Source of the DNA: DASXMT01 sp963755985
GTDB lineage: Bacteria > Actinomycetota > Acidimicrobiia > Acidimicrobiales > RAAP-2
DNA length: 64,000 nt
Direction: 5' to 3'
Assembly: GCA_963755985.1 (NCBI GenBank)
Contig: CAVWLO010000002.1
Location: 1,147,847 to 1,211,846 of the forward strand
Under the pieces are notes generated by a model. It was not told where the DNA came from and did no database searches. It saw only the letters and a list, made by a program, of their open reading frames with translations. This document shows, in pieces, positions 1-9,254 of the stretch (within the stretch, counting starts at the first letter, position 1; the number at the start of each line of letters is the position of its first letter). A program made the translations under genes and the position numbers.

Positions 1-271
1 CCAGCACGGCTACGACCGGGTATGTGAAGGCGGGGTTCTGGGGGTGGTGGAGGACCGAATAGCTGTAGACCACGCCCGTACCGGCCAGGTCAACCGTGCT
101 GTGCTCGACCGAATGGCATGACGGGCACATGGGCCTCGGCGGGTGGCGGAGCCGGCCGCAGCCCGTACATGTCTGGGCAACGAGACGACCCTCGCCAGCC
201 GCGTCCCAAAAGGCCGCGCTGTCTTCCGTCACGATCGGGGCCGGCCGCACGACTTCGGCTTCACCGCTCAT
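1..271 (-). CDS. DUF35 (Zn-ribbon/OB-fold) protein, C-terminus beyond the window edge
   Basis: About 90 codons of the N-terminal part are visible. A rubredoxin-like zinc ribbon is formed by Cys35, Cys38, Cys49 and Cys52 (C-x2-C...C-x2-C), and the start of the OB fold follows (TGVVYSYSVLHHP). Proteins of this family (DUF35) pair with thiolase-like lipid-transfer proteins or with MaoC hydratases and bind the acyl-CoA. The ATG overlaps the TGA of the upstream CoA-transferase (ATGA), so the two are translationally coupled. A thiolase-like partner would be expected further left, outside the window. It is one of three DUF35 proteins here. Family assignment is firm; the substrate is unknown. Confidence 0.85.
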   Translation of the reverse strand, partial: MSGEAEVVRPAPIVTEDSAAFWDAAGEGRLVAQTCTGCGRLRHPPRPMCPSCHSVEHSTVDLAGTGVVYSYSVLHHPQNPAFTYPVVAVL

Positions 272-2709
272 GGCTGCTCCACGGGCGCGTCGAGCACCGC
301 ACCGGCCGCCGACAGGGCATCGACTTCCTCATCCGAGTACCCGTGCTCGCGCAGGAGCTGGCGGGTGTGCTCACCGCACATGCTCGGCCCGCGCTGGATC
401 ACCGGTCTGGCCGGCGCCAGGTTGACCAGCAGCCCCGGGTCCTCGAACCGCCCGACATTGCCGGCCCAAGTCGTAGCGACCAGTTGGGCGGCTCGGGCAT
501 CAACGTCGTCGAAGAGCGTCCGGCAAAATTCCTCGTCCACGATCTCAACGGGAACGCCTCCCTTGTCCAGCTCGGCAAACAATTGTGAGGCAGGACGCTC
601 GAGGAAGTGGGCGGCAAGGAGGGTGGACACGGTGTCGACATCGGCTCTGCCCTCACCCAGCCCGGGCACGTCCTCGCCGAGCACGGCGGCAAGCCGCTCC
701 CGCTCCTGGTCGGAGACGGCGGCTAGGAACAGCCAGCGCCCGTCGGCACATTCGTACAAGCGATAGAAGGGCGACAGCCCGTATTGCTGGCCGTCGACGT
801 GCTCCCAGTCTCCCGGTCTCCCGTCGGCGTGTATCCAGGCGTAGGAGGTGTGCAGCAGCCCGGCATTGACGATCGACGTGCTCACTTCCTGGCCCTCACC
901 GGTCCTGTCCCGGTGGTACAACGCGGCGGCGATGGCGATGGCCGCCAGCAGGGCGTTGCCGGTGTCCCCCATGTTCGATCGGCTCCACATCGGTGGATTG
1001 CCGGCGTCGCACGCCCCGTCCTCCCATTCGCTGCCGGTGAGGGCAGCCGCGTTCTGGTCGGTGCCCGGCAGGTCGGAGCGGGGACCCTTCTCGTAGCCCC
1101 GCGTGTTGCAGTACACGAGACTCGGGTAGCGCTTCTGCAAGGTCTCGTAGTCGATGCCCAAGCGCGCCGCCGCCCCCGGTCGCCAATTCACGGTGAGGAC
1201 GTCGGCCCGAGCGATCAGCTTGTCAAGGGCCGCACGGCCCCCTTCGTGCTTCAGGTTCAAGGCGATGCTCCGCTTGCCGCGGTTGGTGCCGAGGCCCATG
1301 TGGGTGCCGGCCCAGTAGGTGTCGTGCAGGGCATGGACCTTGATGACGTCGGCACCCAGGTCGGCCAAGGCCCGGCCGGTGAACGGCCCGGCCACGCCGA
1401 GGCCGAGGTCGAGCACGCGGACACCCTCCAACGGATGGTCCACGTGCCGGCCTGTGCGTCCTGGTGCCGTGACCGGGCCTGCCGCCGACCCCGTCACCTC
1501 GCGCAGGACCTCGTCGGTGTGCTGCCCCGAGCGCGGCGCCGGCCCTGTTATCGCCCCCGGCGTGGCCGAGAAGTCGAGCAGCGACCCGGCATGCCGGATG
1601 GGCCCGACTTCGGGGTCGTCGACCTCGACCACGCAGCCGTCGGCGAGGAACAGCTCGTCGGCCAGGGCCTCGGCCGGCGGGCGCACGACGGTCACGCCCA
1701 GCCCCGCAGCCTCGGCCGCCTTCTCCCAGGCCGCGGCAGGAAACTTCTTGAACGCCTCGGTGAGCAGGGGGTGCAAGAAGATGCCGGTCAGCAGTCCGTC
1801 CGGCTCCATCGACACCCGGTCGGGATCGTCCCGGTACGAGGTATCCAGGCTCACGGTGCTCAGCTCATCCTGCTCGGCCGAAGCGAAGACCCACCGGGGC
1901 CGGACCGTCCAATGGTGCACCCACTTCCCGTCGGCGCACTGGTACAGGCCCTCGATGGCCCGCGAGTCGACGGGCCACATCCAATAGAGCGGCGCATCGG
2001 GGTTCTCGACCCGCTGCCAGATGAGCGACACGGAGGCGAGCGCTCCTTGGAGCAGCGACGTCGTCACCTGCTGCCCAACGCCGGTGACCTCGCGTGCCCG
2101 GAGGGCGGCGGCGATGCCCAACGCGGCCATGTACGTTGCTCCGATGCTGGGCCACATCGTGCGGGGAAAGATCGGCCCGCCCCGGTCGGCCCCCCGGACG
2201 AGCCCTTCAGGAGCGTCGAACTCGGGGTGCGGCCCGGGACGACCGTCGATGTACTCCATGGCCGTCCCCCGGCGGCCCTTCTGGTCGAAGAGCAACCCGG
2301 TGCGGGCGGCCACCAATCCGTCGTAGGCGGGCCGGTCCCGGTGTTCGGGATGATCGCCGTACCCGGTGATCGAACAGGTGATCAGGCGGGGATTGACCGC
2401 GTGCAGGCTGTCGTGATCAAGGCCCAGGCCGGCCATGGTGCCGGGCGAGAAGCTGTCGACCAGCACGTCGGCCCGGCCCACGAGCCGGCGGATGGCGGCA
2501 CGACCCTCATCCGACCGCAGGTCGATCCGGGCACTGCGCTTGCCCCTGTGCCATACCCGGTATCCGGATTGATGGCGGAACGGATCGCCGTCGGGGGGCT
2601 CGACCCGCGTGACCTCTGCCCCATTGTCGGCCAACAACATGGTCGTCATCGGGCCGGCGCTGCCCCAGGAAAGATCGATCACGCGCAGACCGCCAAACAC
2701 GCCTGTCAT
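268..2709 (-). CDS. Double-domain class III (CaiB/BaiF) CoA-transferase
   Basis: At 813 aa it is about twice the usual family length and holds two complete CaiB/BaiF domains, near residues 1-410 and 425-813. Each opens with the family N-terminus (GLRVIDLSWG; GVRVLDLGLG). The catalytic Asp is visible in domain 2 (NMGDTGN, about residue 582), but the matching place in domain 1 reads SIGATY with Ala at about 191, so only the second half looks competent. Family III enzymes move CoA between carboxylic acids through an aspartyl-CoA anhydride. I chose the ATG at 2709, where AAGGGGG lies about 10 nt upstream; an earlier in-frame GTG has no support. It is coupled by ATGA to the DUF35 gene downstream. 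Confidence 0.9.
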   Translation of the reverse strand: MTGVFGGLRVIDLSWGSAGPMTTMLLADNGAEVTRVEPPDGDPFRHQSGYRVWHRGKRSARIDLRSDEGRAAIRRLVGRADVLVDSFSPGTMAGLGLDHDSLHAVNPRLITCSITGYGDHPEHRDRPAYDGLVAARTGLLFDQKGRRGTAMEYIDGRPGPHPEFDAPEGLVRGADRGGPIFPRTMWPSIGATYMAALGIAAALRAREVTGVGQQVTTSLLQGALASVSLIWQRVENPDAPLYWMWPVDSRAIEGLYQCADGKWVHHWTVRPRWVFASAEQDELSTVSLDTSYRDDPDRVSMEPDGLLTGIFLHPLLTEAFKKFPAAAWEKAAEAAGLGVTVVRPPAEALADELFLADGCVVEVDDPEVGPIRHAGSLLDFSATPGAITGPAPRSGQHTDEVLREVTGSAAGPVTAPGRTGRHVDHPLEGVRVLDLGLGVAGPFTGRALADLGADVIKVHALHDTYWAGTHMGLGTNRGKRSIALNLKHEGGRAALDKLIARADVLTVNWRPGAAARLGIDYETLQKRYPSLVYCNTRGYEKGPRSDLPGTDQNAAALTGSEWEDGACDAGNPPMWSRSNMGDTGNALLAAIAIAAALYHRDRTGEGQEVSTSIVNAGLLHTSYAWIHADGRPGDWEHVDGQQYGLSPFYRLYECADGRWLFLAAVSDQERERLAAVLGEDVPGLGEGRADVDTVSTLLAAHFLERPASQLFAELDKGGVPVEIVDEEFCRTLFDDVDARAAQLVATTWAGNVGRFEDPGLLVNLAPARPVIQRGPSMCGEHTRQLLREHGYSDEEVDALSAAGAVLDAPVEQP

Positions 2710-2853
2710 CGCAGCGCCCCCTTCGACACATCCTTCAACCGCCCTCACCCTAGCACTTACTATGGCTCGTCCGACCAAGCCGGAGGGCGATCGGCCCCGA
2801 CGGTGACGCCCGGTTCAGCGCACACCAGAGAAGGACCGGGCCTGCCCACGGGG

Positions 2854-3666
2854 TCAGCTGAAGTCGGACCCACCATCGACGTTGACGTCGGCGCCGGTCA
2901 TGTAGGTGTTCACCCGTGATCCCAAAAATGCGATGACCGGACCGATCTCGGCAGGGTCCCCGGCTCGATCGAGGTAGGCCGGATGACCGAAGTCCTCTCG
3001 GATGACGCGCATGGCGTCGGTCAGGCTCTCGGTGTCAACACCGCGCTCAGGCGGCAGGGCCCGCAGGTACCCCTTCATGCCCTCCGAAAGGAACGAGCCC
3101 GGCGACACCGCGTTGACCAGGATGTTCTCGGAAGCCAGCGACTGGGCCAGGTTCTTGGTCAGGCTGGTCAGTGCCGCCTTGGCCGCCGTGTAGGCGATGA
3201 GCTCCGGGCTCTGGCGCTTGGTCGAGTGGGCCGACACGTTGACGATGCGGCCGAACGCCCCCTGGCGGAGTAGGGGCAGGGCACAGCGGACACAGCGCAC
3301 CGCGCCCAGGGCCCCGATGTCGAAGGTCGCCTTCCACTCGTCGTCGTCGATGTCGTCGAAGGAGCCGACGCCCACCTCGACCGGGCCGGCTGCGTTGACC
3401 AGAACCTCCAGGCCCGTCCACCGCGAGCGGAGCACCTCGAAGGCGCCGGCTAGCTCTGCACCATCGGTGATGTCGGCGACCAGGCCGATGGCCTCGGGGC
3501 TGCCGAGGTCGAGGAGGACGGCCAGTGTCTCCTCCACAGCCGCCGGACTGCGGGCCAGCACGGCGACCCGCGCCTGCTCGCCGGCGAAGGCCTCGGCTGC
3601 GGCTCGGCCCATGCCCCGAGTCCCGCCTGTGATCAGTACTCGAGCATGGTCCAGACCCAGGTCCAT
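2854..3666 (-). CDS. SDR family NAD(P)-dependent oxidoreductase
   Basis: A classical short-chain dehydrogenase of 270 aa, the usual length. It has the nucleotide-binding TGGTRGMG motif near residues 13-20, the NAAG structural motif (VLVNAAGPVEVG), a catalytic Ser region (NVSAHSTKR) and the YTAAK Tyr-x3-Lys pair. The C-terminus ends in a typical VNVDGGSDFS. Such enzymes interconvert alcohols and ketones with NAD(P)H in the cytoplasm. The ATG start places it divergent from the P450 gene across 93 bp, so the two may share a control region. The coding frame stays open far upstream, but that stretch runs antisense to the P450 and is rejected. The substrate is not predictable. Confidence 0.88.
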   Translation of the reverse strand: MDLGLDHARVLITGGTRGMGRAAAEAFAGEQARVAVLARSPAAVEETLAVLLDLGSPEAIGLVADITDGAELAGAFEVLRSRWTGLEVLVNAAGPVEVGVGSFDDIDDDEWKATFDIGALGAVRCVRCALPLLRQGAFGRIVNVSAHSTKRQSPELIAYTAAKAALTSLTKNLAQSLASENILVNAVSPGSFLSEGMKGYLRALPPERGVDTESLTDAMRVIREDFGHPAYLDRAGDPAEIGPVIAFLGSRVNTYMTGADVNVDGGSDFS

Positions 3667-3759
3667 TGGGGAACAGTATCCAAATCGGCGCGGCACATTG
3701 CCGAGGCGCATTGCTAGCCTGTCCCGCGTGTGGCCTATCCGGTGAAAGGGGGGTCCGTC

Positions 3760-5013
3760 GTGTCCGAGCCATTGAACACCCCGTCGGTCAAGCCGTCCTA
3801 CGGCGGCCAACCGCCGGGCGGCCAGTTGTACTGGGACCCCTTCGATCCGTCGCTGCGCGTCGACCCCTACCCTTTGTGGACGCGGCTCCACGACGAAGCA
3901 CCGCTCTATTACAACGAGCGCTTCGACTTCTACGCGCTCAGTCGGTACGCCGACGTCGAGGCTGCCCACCTCGACCCCCGGACCTTCAGCTCGGCCCACG
4001 GCACCACCCTCGAGATGTTGATGCCGGATCCCTATCCCAGCGGCCAGATCATCTTCATGGACCCGCCCGAGCACACCCGCCTGCGCACGCTCGTATCGAG
4101 AGCGTTCACCCCGAGGCGCATGGCCGTGATGGAGGACCAGATACGGGCTACGGCTGCGGGGCTCTTGGACCGCCAGGCTGGGCAGGCCTCGTTCGATTAC
4201 GTGGCCGAGTTCGGAGCCATCCTGCCGCCCACCGTGATCTCCACGCTCCTCGGGGTGCCGGCTGAACGGCAGGAGGAGATGCGCAAGGCGATCGACGCCA
4301 TCTTCCATATCGAAGAAGGAGTGGGCATGACCAACCAGGTGTCGGCCGACGCACTCCGACACGTGACCGAGTACCTGCACGAGCTGATCATGGAGCGGCG
4401 ATCGCACCACCAGGACGACCTGCTGGGCGCCCTGGCCGAGGCGGAGATCACCGAGGACGACGGAACGGTGCGCCACCTCGAACCCCAGGAGGCGGCCGAA
4501 TTCGGCCTGGTTCTGTTCGTGGCCGGTACCGAGACGGTGGCCCGGCTGATCGGATGGGCCGCTTCGGTCTTGGCCGCCCATCCCGACCAGCGAGCTGAAC
4601 TACAGGCAGACCGGTCGTTGATCCCGGCCGCCATCGAGGAGCTCTTACGCTACGAGGCCCCCTCTCCGGTGCAGGCCCGTTGGGTCACGTCCGAGGTCGA
4701 GCTCCATGGCCAGATGATCGTGCCCAATTCGAAAATGGTCCTGCTCACCGGGTCCGCTGGACGAGACGAACGAACGTACGACCATCCAGATCATTTCGAC
4801 ATACATCGCAGGATCGATCACCACGTGTCCTTCGGCTACGGCATTCACTTCTGTCTGGGCGCGGCCCTGGCCCGCTCCGAGGGCCGGATTGCCATCGAGG
4901 AAACGCTCGACCGGTGGCCGACATGGGACATCGACACGGACCGGGCTCGTCTACTCCACACCAGTACGGTACGTGGGTTCGAGAACCTCCCGATCGTCAT
5001 CCCCGCCACGTAG
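3760..5013 (+). CDS. Cytochrome P450
   Basis: A soluble bacterial-type P450 of 417 aa. The heme-binding loop FGYGIHFCLG has its thiolate Cys near residue 365. The K-helix ExxR is seen as EELLRYEAP. The I-helix oxygen-activation site reads VAGTETVAR, with Glu-Thr in place of the commoner Asp-Thr. It hydroxylates or otherwise oxidises a substrate using ferredoxin partners; none is encoded here. I chose the GTG at 3760 because AAAGGGGGG lies just upstream; an earlier GTG at 3730 lacks a ribosome site. The amidohydrolase gene follows after 32 bp on the same strand, suggesting co-transcription. Actinobacterial relatives act on sterols, terpenes or fatty acids, but the CYP family cannot be fixed by eye. 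Confidence 0.93.
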   Translation: MSEPLNTPSVKPSYGGQPPGGQLYWDPFDPSLRVDPYPLWTRLHDEAPLYYNERFDFYALSRYADVEAAHLDPRTFSSAHGTTLEMLMPDPYPSGQIIFMDPPEHTRLRTLVSRAFTPRRMAVMEDQIRATAAGLLDRQAGQASFDYVAEFGAILPPTVISTLLGVPAERQEEMRKAIDAIFHIEEGVGMTNQVSADALRHVTEYLHELIMERRSHHQDDLLGALAEAEITEDDGTVRHLEPQEAAEFGLVLFVAGTETVARLIGWAASVLAAHPDQRAELQADRSLIPAAIEELLRYEAPSPVQARWVTSEVELHGQMIVPNSKMVLLTGSAGRDERTYDHPDHFDIHRRIDHHVSFGYGIHFCLGAALARSEGRIAIEETLDRWPTWDIDTDRARLLHTSTVRGFENLPIVIPAT

Positions 5014-5045
5014 CCGGATTCCCCCCGATAGAAAGGACATCCCCG

Positions 5046-6326
5046 ATGGACGCAGCCGACATGATCCTGGTCAGCGTGGACGACCATCTGGTCGAGCCGC
5101 CCGACGTGTTTGCCAACCACCTCCCAGCATCCTTCAAGAGCCGGGCACCCAAGGTGGTCACGACCGAGGACGGTTCGGACGTCTGGACGTTCAACGGCTC
5201 CACCATCCCCAACATCGGGCTCAATGCGGTGGCCGGGCGCCCGAAGGAGGAGTACGGCATCGAGCCCACCGCCTTCGACGAGATGCGGCCCGGGTGCTAC
5301 GACGTCCACGAACGGATCAAGGACATGAACGCGGGGGGCGTGCTCGGCTCGATGTGCTTCCCGTCGTTCCCTGGATTCAGTGCCCGACTGTTCGCCGGCG
5401 CCGAGGACAAGGAATTGGCTGCCGCGGTGGTCCGTGCCTACAACGACTGGCACGTTGACGAGTGGTGTGGGGCCTACCCGGGTCGGTTCATCCCCATGGC
5501 CGTACCGATGCTCTGGGATCCTCAGCTCTGTGCTGACGAAGTTCGCCGACTGGCCAAGAAGGGCGTCCATTCGCTGACCTTCACCGAGAACCCGGCCACG
5601 CTCGGCTACCCCAGCTTCCACGATGAGTCGTGGGACCCGCTGTGGACCGCCGTGTGCGACGAAGGCGTGGTGCTCTCCATCCACCTGGGATCGTCCGGTC
5701 AGCTCACCGTGACCGCCCCGGATGCTCCGCTCGACGTGATGATCACCCTCCAACCGATGAACATCTGCCAGGCCGCGGCCGACCTCTTGTGGTCGCGGGT
5801 CATCAAGAACTTCCCATCGATCCGGATTGCCCTGTCCGAGGGTGGGACGGGATGGATCCCTTATTTTCTCGACCGTCTCGATCGCACCTACGAGATGCAC
5901 CATCTCTGGACCGGGCAGGACTTTGGCCGATCCTTGCCCAGCGAGGTGTTTCGACAGCACTTCCTCACCTGCTTCATCTCCGACCCGGTGGGCATCCAGC
6001 TCCGAGAGTCCATCGGCCTGGACAACATTGCCTGGGAATGCGACTACCCGCACTCGGACTCGTCATGGCCGCTGGCCCCAGAGGAGCTGGCCCGGGCGAC
6101 AGCCGACGTGGGGGACTCCGACCTCGACAAGATCACGTACCAGAACGCCTGCCGGTGGTTCTCCTTCGACCCCTTCGCCCAACGGACCAAGGAGCGTTCG
6201 ACAGTGGCCGCCCTCCGAGCCGAGGCGGTCGGGCACTCGGTCGCAGTGCGCTCGTTCGACAAGGGCCGCCTGGAGGGCAAGGCACCCATGTCATTGGGGG
6301 AGCTGGCCGAACAGGCAACGGCCTGA
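5046..6326 (+). CDS. Amidohydrolase family 2 (ACMSD-like TIM barrel)
   Basis: The 426 aa protein starts at an ATG preceded by AGAAAGGA. It opens with the family hallmark SVDDHLVEPPDVF, in which the first metal ligands appear as His14 and Glu17 rather than H-x-H. A barrel histidine lies in LSIHLGSSG, and the late acidic ligand in WECDYPHSDSSW. This superfamily, related to aminocarboxymuconate semialdehyde decarboxylase, includes metal-dependent hydrolases and decarboxylases of ring-cleavage products. It follows the P450 closely and converges on the substrate-binding-like gene with only 5 bp between stops. It is one of four paralogues in the window; the nearest in sequence seems to be the one ending at 40533. 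Confidence 0.88.
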   Translation: MDAADMILVSVDDHLVEPPDVFANHLPASFKSRAPKVVTTEDGSDVWTFNGSTIPNIGLNAVAGRPKEEYGIEPTAFDEMRPGCYDVHERIKDMNAGGVLGSMCFPSFPGFSARLFAGAEDKELAAAVVRAYNDWHVDEWCGAYPGRFIPMAVPMLWDPQLCADEVRRLAKKGVHSLTFTENPATLGYPSFHDESWDPLWTAVCDEGVVLSIHLGSSGQLTVTAPDAPLDVMITLQPMNICQAAADLLWSRVIKNFPSIRIALSEGGTGWIPYFLDRLDRTYEMHHLWTGQDFGRSLPSEVFRQHFLTCFISDPVGIQLRESIGLDNIAWECDYPHSDSSWPLAPEELARATADVGDSDLDKITYQNACRWFSFDPFAQRTKERSTVAALRAEAVGHSVAVRSFDKGRLEGKAPMSLGELAEQATA

Positions 6327-6331
6327 GCGGT

Positions 6332-7432
6332 TCAGGGCTCGAAGAGGCCTTCGAACTCCAGGGCCCCTTCGCGTACCCGTCCGTACAGCAACCAGTCGCC
6401 GCGGAACATGCCGTGCTCGTAGGGCGCGCAGGCGATGTGAGTGCGCGGGCCGCCGGTGGTGCTCGACATGAAGCGGATTCTCTCCAGCCCCTGCTTCAGG
6501 CCGGTGCCGGTGAGGGTCGGCGCCCGGAACAGCCCCTCGGCCAGCACCCGGGCCGTGTCGTAGGCCAGGACCGGGATGGCGTTGGGCCACAGCGGCGGGC
6601 TCTCGTCATAGCGGGCGACAAACCGGTCGTGGAATCCTCCGACCCGCGGGTTGCTCGGGTCGAACTGATCGATGCCCACCCAGCCCTCGAACTTCTCGAA
6701 GCCCATCAGGTAGAACATGAATGCCGTGCTCATGATGCGGGGTGGGTCCCAGGCGAGCTCGTCGAGGGCCTGGCGCAACAACCCCTGCAGGGCCAGCATG
6801 CCGTAGCCCATGTAGCACAGCGCGTCGGGTCCCGACTGCCGGAGGTTGTCGAGGTTGTCGGCCAGACGGGCAGGGTGTTGGCTCACCGTCTCCAGGGCCA
6901 CGATGCTCAACCCGTGTCGACGGCACTCCTGACGGAAGAACCGGAAGTACTCGTCCCCGTTGGGTGAGATCTCGCTCAGGACGGCGATCCGTTTGTACCC
7001 CTTGCGGGCGAGCCACGATGCACACAGCGCGGCGTCGGCTCCGCAGTCGCCGTTCCCGAGCCGGAAGCAGTACTCGCCGCCGAGCTGCTCGGTGCCGGCC
7101 CAGCTGATGAGCGGGACCTGTAGCTCGTTGGCCAGCGGAGCGACGACCATGGCGTTGTCTGAGCTGTAGGCACCGGCGACGCCGATGCACCCCTGGTCGA
7201 CGAGGTACCTGAACCCATCCATGGCATTGCGGGCCGAACCGGTGGGTAGCCCTCGTTCGGCATGGATGACGAACTCGACCGGTCGGTCGAGATATCCCCC
7301 TTCGATGGCCTCGTCGAACGCCATCCGGTGGATCTTGTCGTAGCCGCCACCGGGTCCGTCGAGGGCGGAGCCGAGCCAGCCGATCTTGATTGGTTCCGCG
7401 TCTCGGGTCCATTCGTTCCTGGGGGTGTCCAT
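6332..7432 (-). CDS. Periplasmic-binding-protein-like (Leu/Ile/Val type) protein without signal peptide
   Basis: The 366 aa sequence has the type I periplasmic-binding fold of ABC amino-acid or amide receptors (KIGWLGSALDGPGGGY at the start; GVAGAYSSDNAMVVAPLANE; RIAVLSEISPNGDEYFRFFR). Unlike the related protein at 17701-18960, the N-terminus is MDTPRNEWTRDAEPIKIG, with no hydrophobic leader or lipobox. The ATG is well supported by AAGGAG 8 nt upstream, so the leader is not simply missed. No permease or ATPase gene adjoins it. It could be a cytoplasmic ligand sensor, as AmiC is in Pseudomonas, or a receptor that has lost export. It is divergent from the KstD-like gene, which it might help control; that last idea is speculation. 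Confidence 0.85.
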   Translation of the reverse strand: MDTPRNEWTRDAEPIKIGWLGSALDGPGGGYDKIHRMAFDEAIEGGYLDRPVEFVIHAERGLPTGSARNAMDGFRYLVDQGCIGVAGAYSSDNAMVVAPLANELQVPLISWAGTEQLGGEYCFRLGNGDCGADAALCASWLARKGYKRIAVLSEISPNGDEYFRFFRQECRRHGLSIVALETVSQHPARLADNLDNLRQSGPDALCYMGYGMLALQGLLRQALDELAWDPPRIMSTAFMFYLMGFEKFEGWVGIDQFDPSNPRVGGFHDRFVARYDESPPLWPNAIPVLAYDTARVLAEGLFRAPTLTGTGLKQGLERIRFMSSTTGGPRTHIACAPYEHGMFRGDWLLYGRVREGALEFEGLFEP

Positions 7433-7595
7433 GGTGGAACTCCTTGTGAGTGACGATGTAGCAGGGTCGGGGGACCGCATCGAGGGTCGTGACGCCGGGA
7501 CGGGTCGGGCCCATGGTAGCGACGAGGGCCCTGTCTCCTGCGGCCGTCCCCGGTCCTCTTCTACCATGAGGGCACCAGAGCGACCGGGGAGGGCC

Positions 7596-9254
7596 ATGAT
7601 CGTCGAGCTGCCAGAATCGTGGGACGAGGTCGTCGACGTCGTCGTGGTCGGGTCGGGCGGTGCGGCCTTGACCGCGGCGACCTTGGCCGCCGACGGCGGC
7701 GCCCGGACGATCGTGGTCGAGAAGTCCGACATGATCGGGGGGACGACGGCCGTCTCGGGCGGGGTGCTGTGGATTCCCCAGAACGCCCACATGGCCGAGG
7801 GCGGCCTGGAGGACAGCCGGGAGGAGGCCCTGGCCTACGTTCGCCACCTGGCCATGGGGGTGGAGCCCGATCCCGCCCTCCTCGAGGTCTTCGTGGACAG
7901 CGCACCGGTGGCCCTCGAGTACCTGGAGACGAACACGCCGGTGACCATGGCGTCGCTCTCCGTGTTTCCGGACTACTACTTCCCCTACGACGTGCCGGGC
8001 AAGAAGCCCGGCGGCCGGTCGGTCGAGCCCGTCCCCTACGCCTTCGGCGCCGAGCTGCCCGACTGGCGTGACCGCCTGGTGTCCCGCGGCACGCTCATGT
8101 CGCTGGGCTCCTACACCACCTTGGCCGAAGACCTGTTCGGGGCCAAGGATCCCGACTTCGACGTTGAGCTGGCCCGGCGGGAAGCCGAGGACGTACGACC
8201 GAAGGGTGCGGCGCTCATCGGCATGCTGTGGAAGGGGCTCCTGGCTCGCGACGTCGGCATCCGGCTGTCCACGCCGGCACGGGAGCTGATTTCCTCCGAC
8301 GGCGCCATCGTAGGGGTGCGGGCCGAGCACGAGGGCCGCGACGTGTTCCTGGGGGCCCGGAAGGGAGTGGTGCTGGCCTGCGGCGGGTTCGAGTGGAACC
8401 GGGACATGGTCCGAGACCTCATCGGGTACGACGTGCAACCGCTCTCGCCCCCCAACAACGTCGGGGACGGACTGGTCATGGCCACCGAGGCCGGCGCCGC
8501 AGTGGCCAACTTGAACTCGTACTGGGGGACGCCGGCCATGTTCGACCCGGCCATCGTCGACCATGGCGAGCCCGTCCCCCAGTTCGAGGGGGGCCGGGGC
8601 ATGCCCGGCTCGATCGTCGTCAACGGGCACGGCCACCGCTTCGCCAACGAGGCGGTCCCCTACAACGACTTCCCCAAGGCATTCGGCACCTTCGACGCAT
8701 CGAAGGCCGAGTTCCCCAACCGGGCGCCGGGATGGATGATCTTCGACCACGAGGCCAAAGAGACCACCCAGATCCTGTCCATCACCCCGGGCCAGCCCGT
8801 ACCCGAGTGGGTGGTGCGGGCCGACACCATCGCCGAGCTGGCCGGCCGGATCGGGGTCGACCCGGGAACCCTCGACGCCACCGTGTCCCGCTACAACGCC
8901 CATGCCGAACAGGGCATCGACCCGGACTTCGGCCGGCACCGATTCGGCTTGATGGGCGTACCACCATTGCGGCCCCTCGGCGCTGCCCCCTACTACGCGT
9001 TGGCCCTCTACCCGGGCACCCTCGGCACGAACGGCGGCCCGAGGGTGACGGCCGACAGCCAGGTCCTGGCGCGGACGGGCTCGCCCATCCCGGGGCTCTA
9101 CGCGGCGGGCAACACGGCGGCCAACGTCTTCGGCTGGGCCTATCCGTCGGGAGGGGCCACCATCGCCCACGGCGTCACCTTCGGGTACCTCGCTGGTCGC
9201 CACGTCGCCGAGCAGGCCGTGAATCCGGCCTTCACCCCTGCCGCGGCCCGATGA
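7596..9254 (+). CDS. FAD-dependent oxidoreductase, 3-ketosteroid dehydrogenase/fumarate reductase-like
   Basis: A 552 aa flavoprotein. The dinucleotide-binding motif is VVVVGSGGAALTAA (residues about 15-28), then the acidic end of the second strand (IVVEKS) and GGTTAVSGGVLW, which is typical of the KstD/FrdA family. The C-terminal FAD site is GLYAAGNTAANVFGWAYP, followed by GGATIAHG. Relatives introduce 1,2-double bonds in 3-ketosteroids or act as flavin dehydrogenases on other cyclic ketones. The ATG has GGGGAGGG immediately upstream. Its TGA overlaps the ATG of the patatin gene. I am sure of the family but not that the substrate is a steroid; the residues needed for a firm KstD call were not aligned. 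Confidence 0.9.
   Translation: MIVELPESWDEVVDVVVVGSGGAALTAATLAADGGARTIVVEKSDMIGGTTAVSGGVLWIPQNAHMAEGGLEDSREEALAYVRHLAMGVEPDPALLEVFVDSAPVALEYLETNTPVTMASLSVFPDYYFPYDVPGKKPGGRSVEPVPYAFGAELPDWRDRLVSRGTLMSLGSYTTLAEDLFGAKDPDFDVELARREAEDVRPKGAALIGMLWKGLLARDVGIRLSTPARELISSDGAIVGVRAEHEGRDVFLGARKGVVLACGGFEWNRDMVRDLIGYDVQPLSPPNNVGDGLVMATEAGAAVANLNSYWGTPAMFDPAIVDHGEPVPQFEGGRGMPGSIVVNGHGHRFANEAVPYNDFPKAFGTFDASKAEFPNRAPGWMIFDHEAKETTQILSITPGQPVPEWVVRADTIAELAGRIGVDPGTLDATVSRYNAHAEQGIDPDFGRHRFGLMGVPPLRPLGAAPYYALALYPGTLGTNGGPRVTADSQVLARTGSPIPGLYAAGNTAANVFGWAYPSGGATIAHGVTFGYLAGRHVAEQAVNPAFTPAAAR

Noticed and set aside
784..2919. 711-codon open frame on the plus strand
   Set aside because: Antisense to the CoA-transferase gene, without recognisable motifs; composition effect.
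3667..4581. Long N-terminal extension of the SDR encoded at 2854
   Set aside because: It would run antisense through the P450 gene; the SDR fold is complete from 3666.
7596..9254. Naming the flavoprotein kstD
   Set aside because: The family motifs fit, but several related dehydrogenases share them and the substrate residues were not checked.
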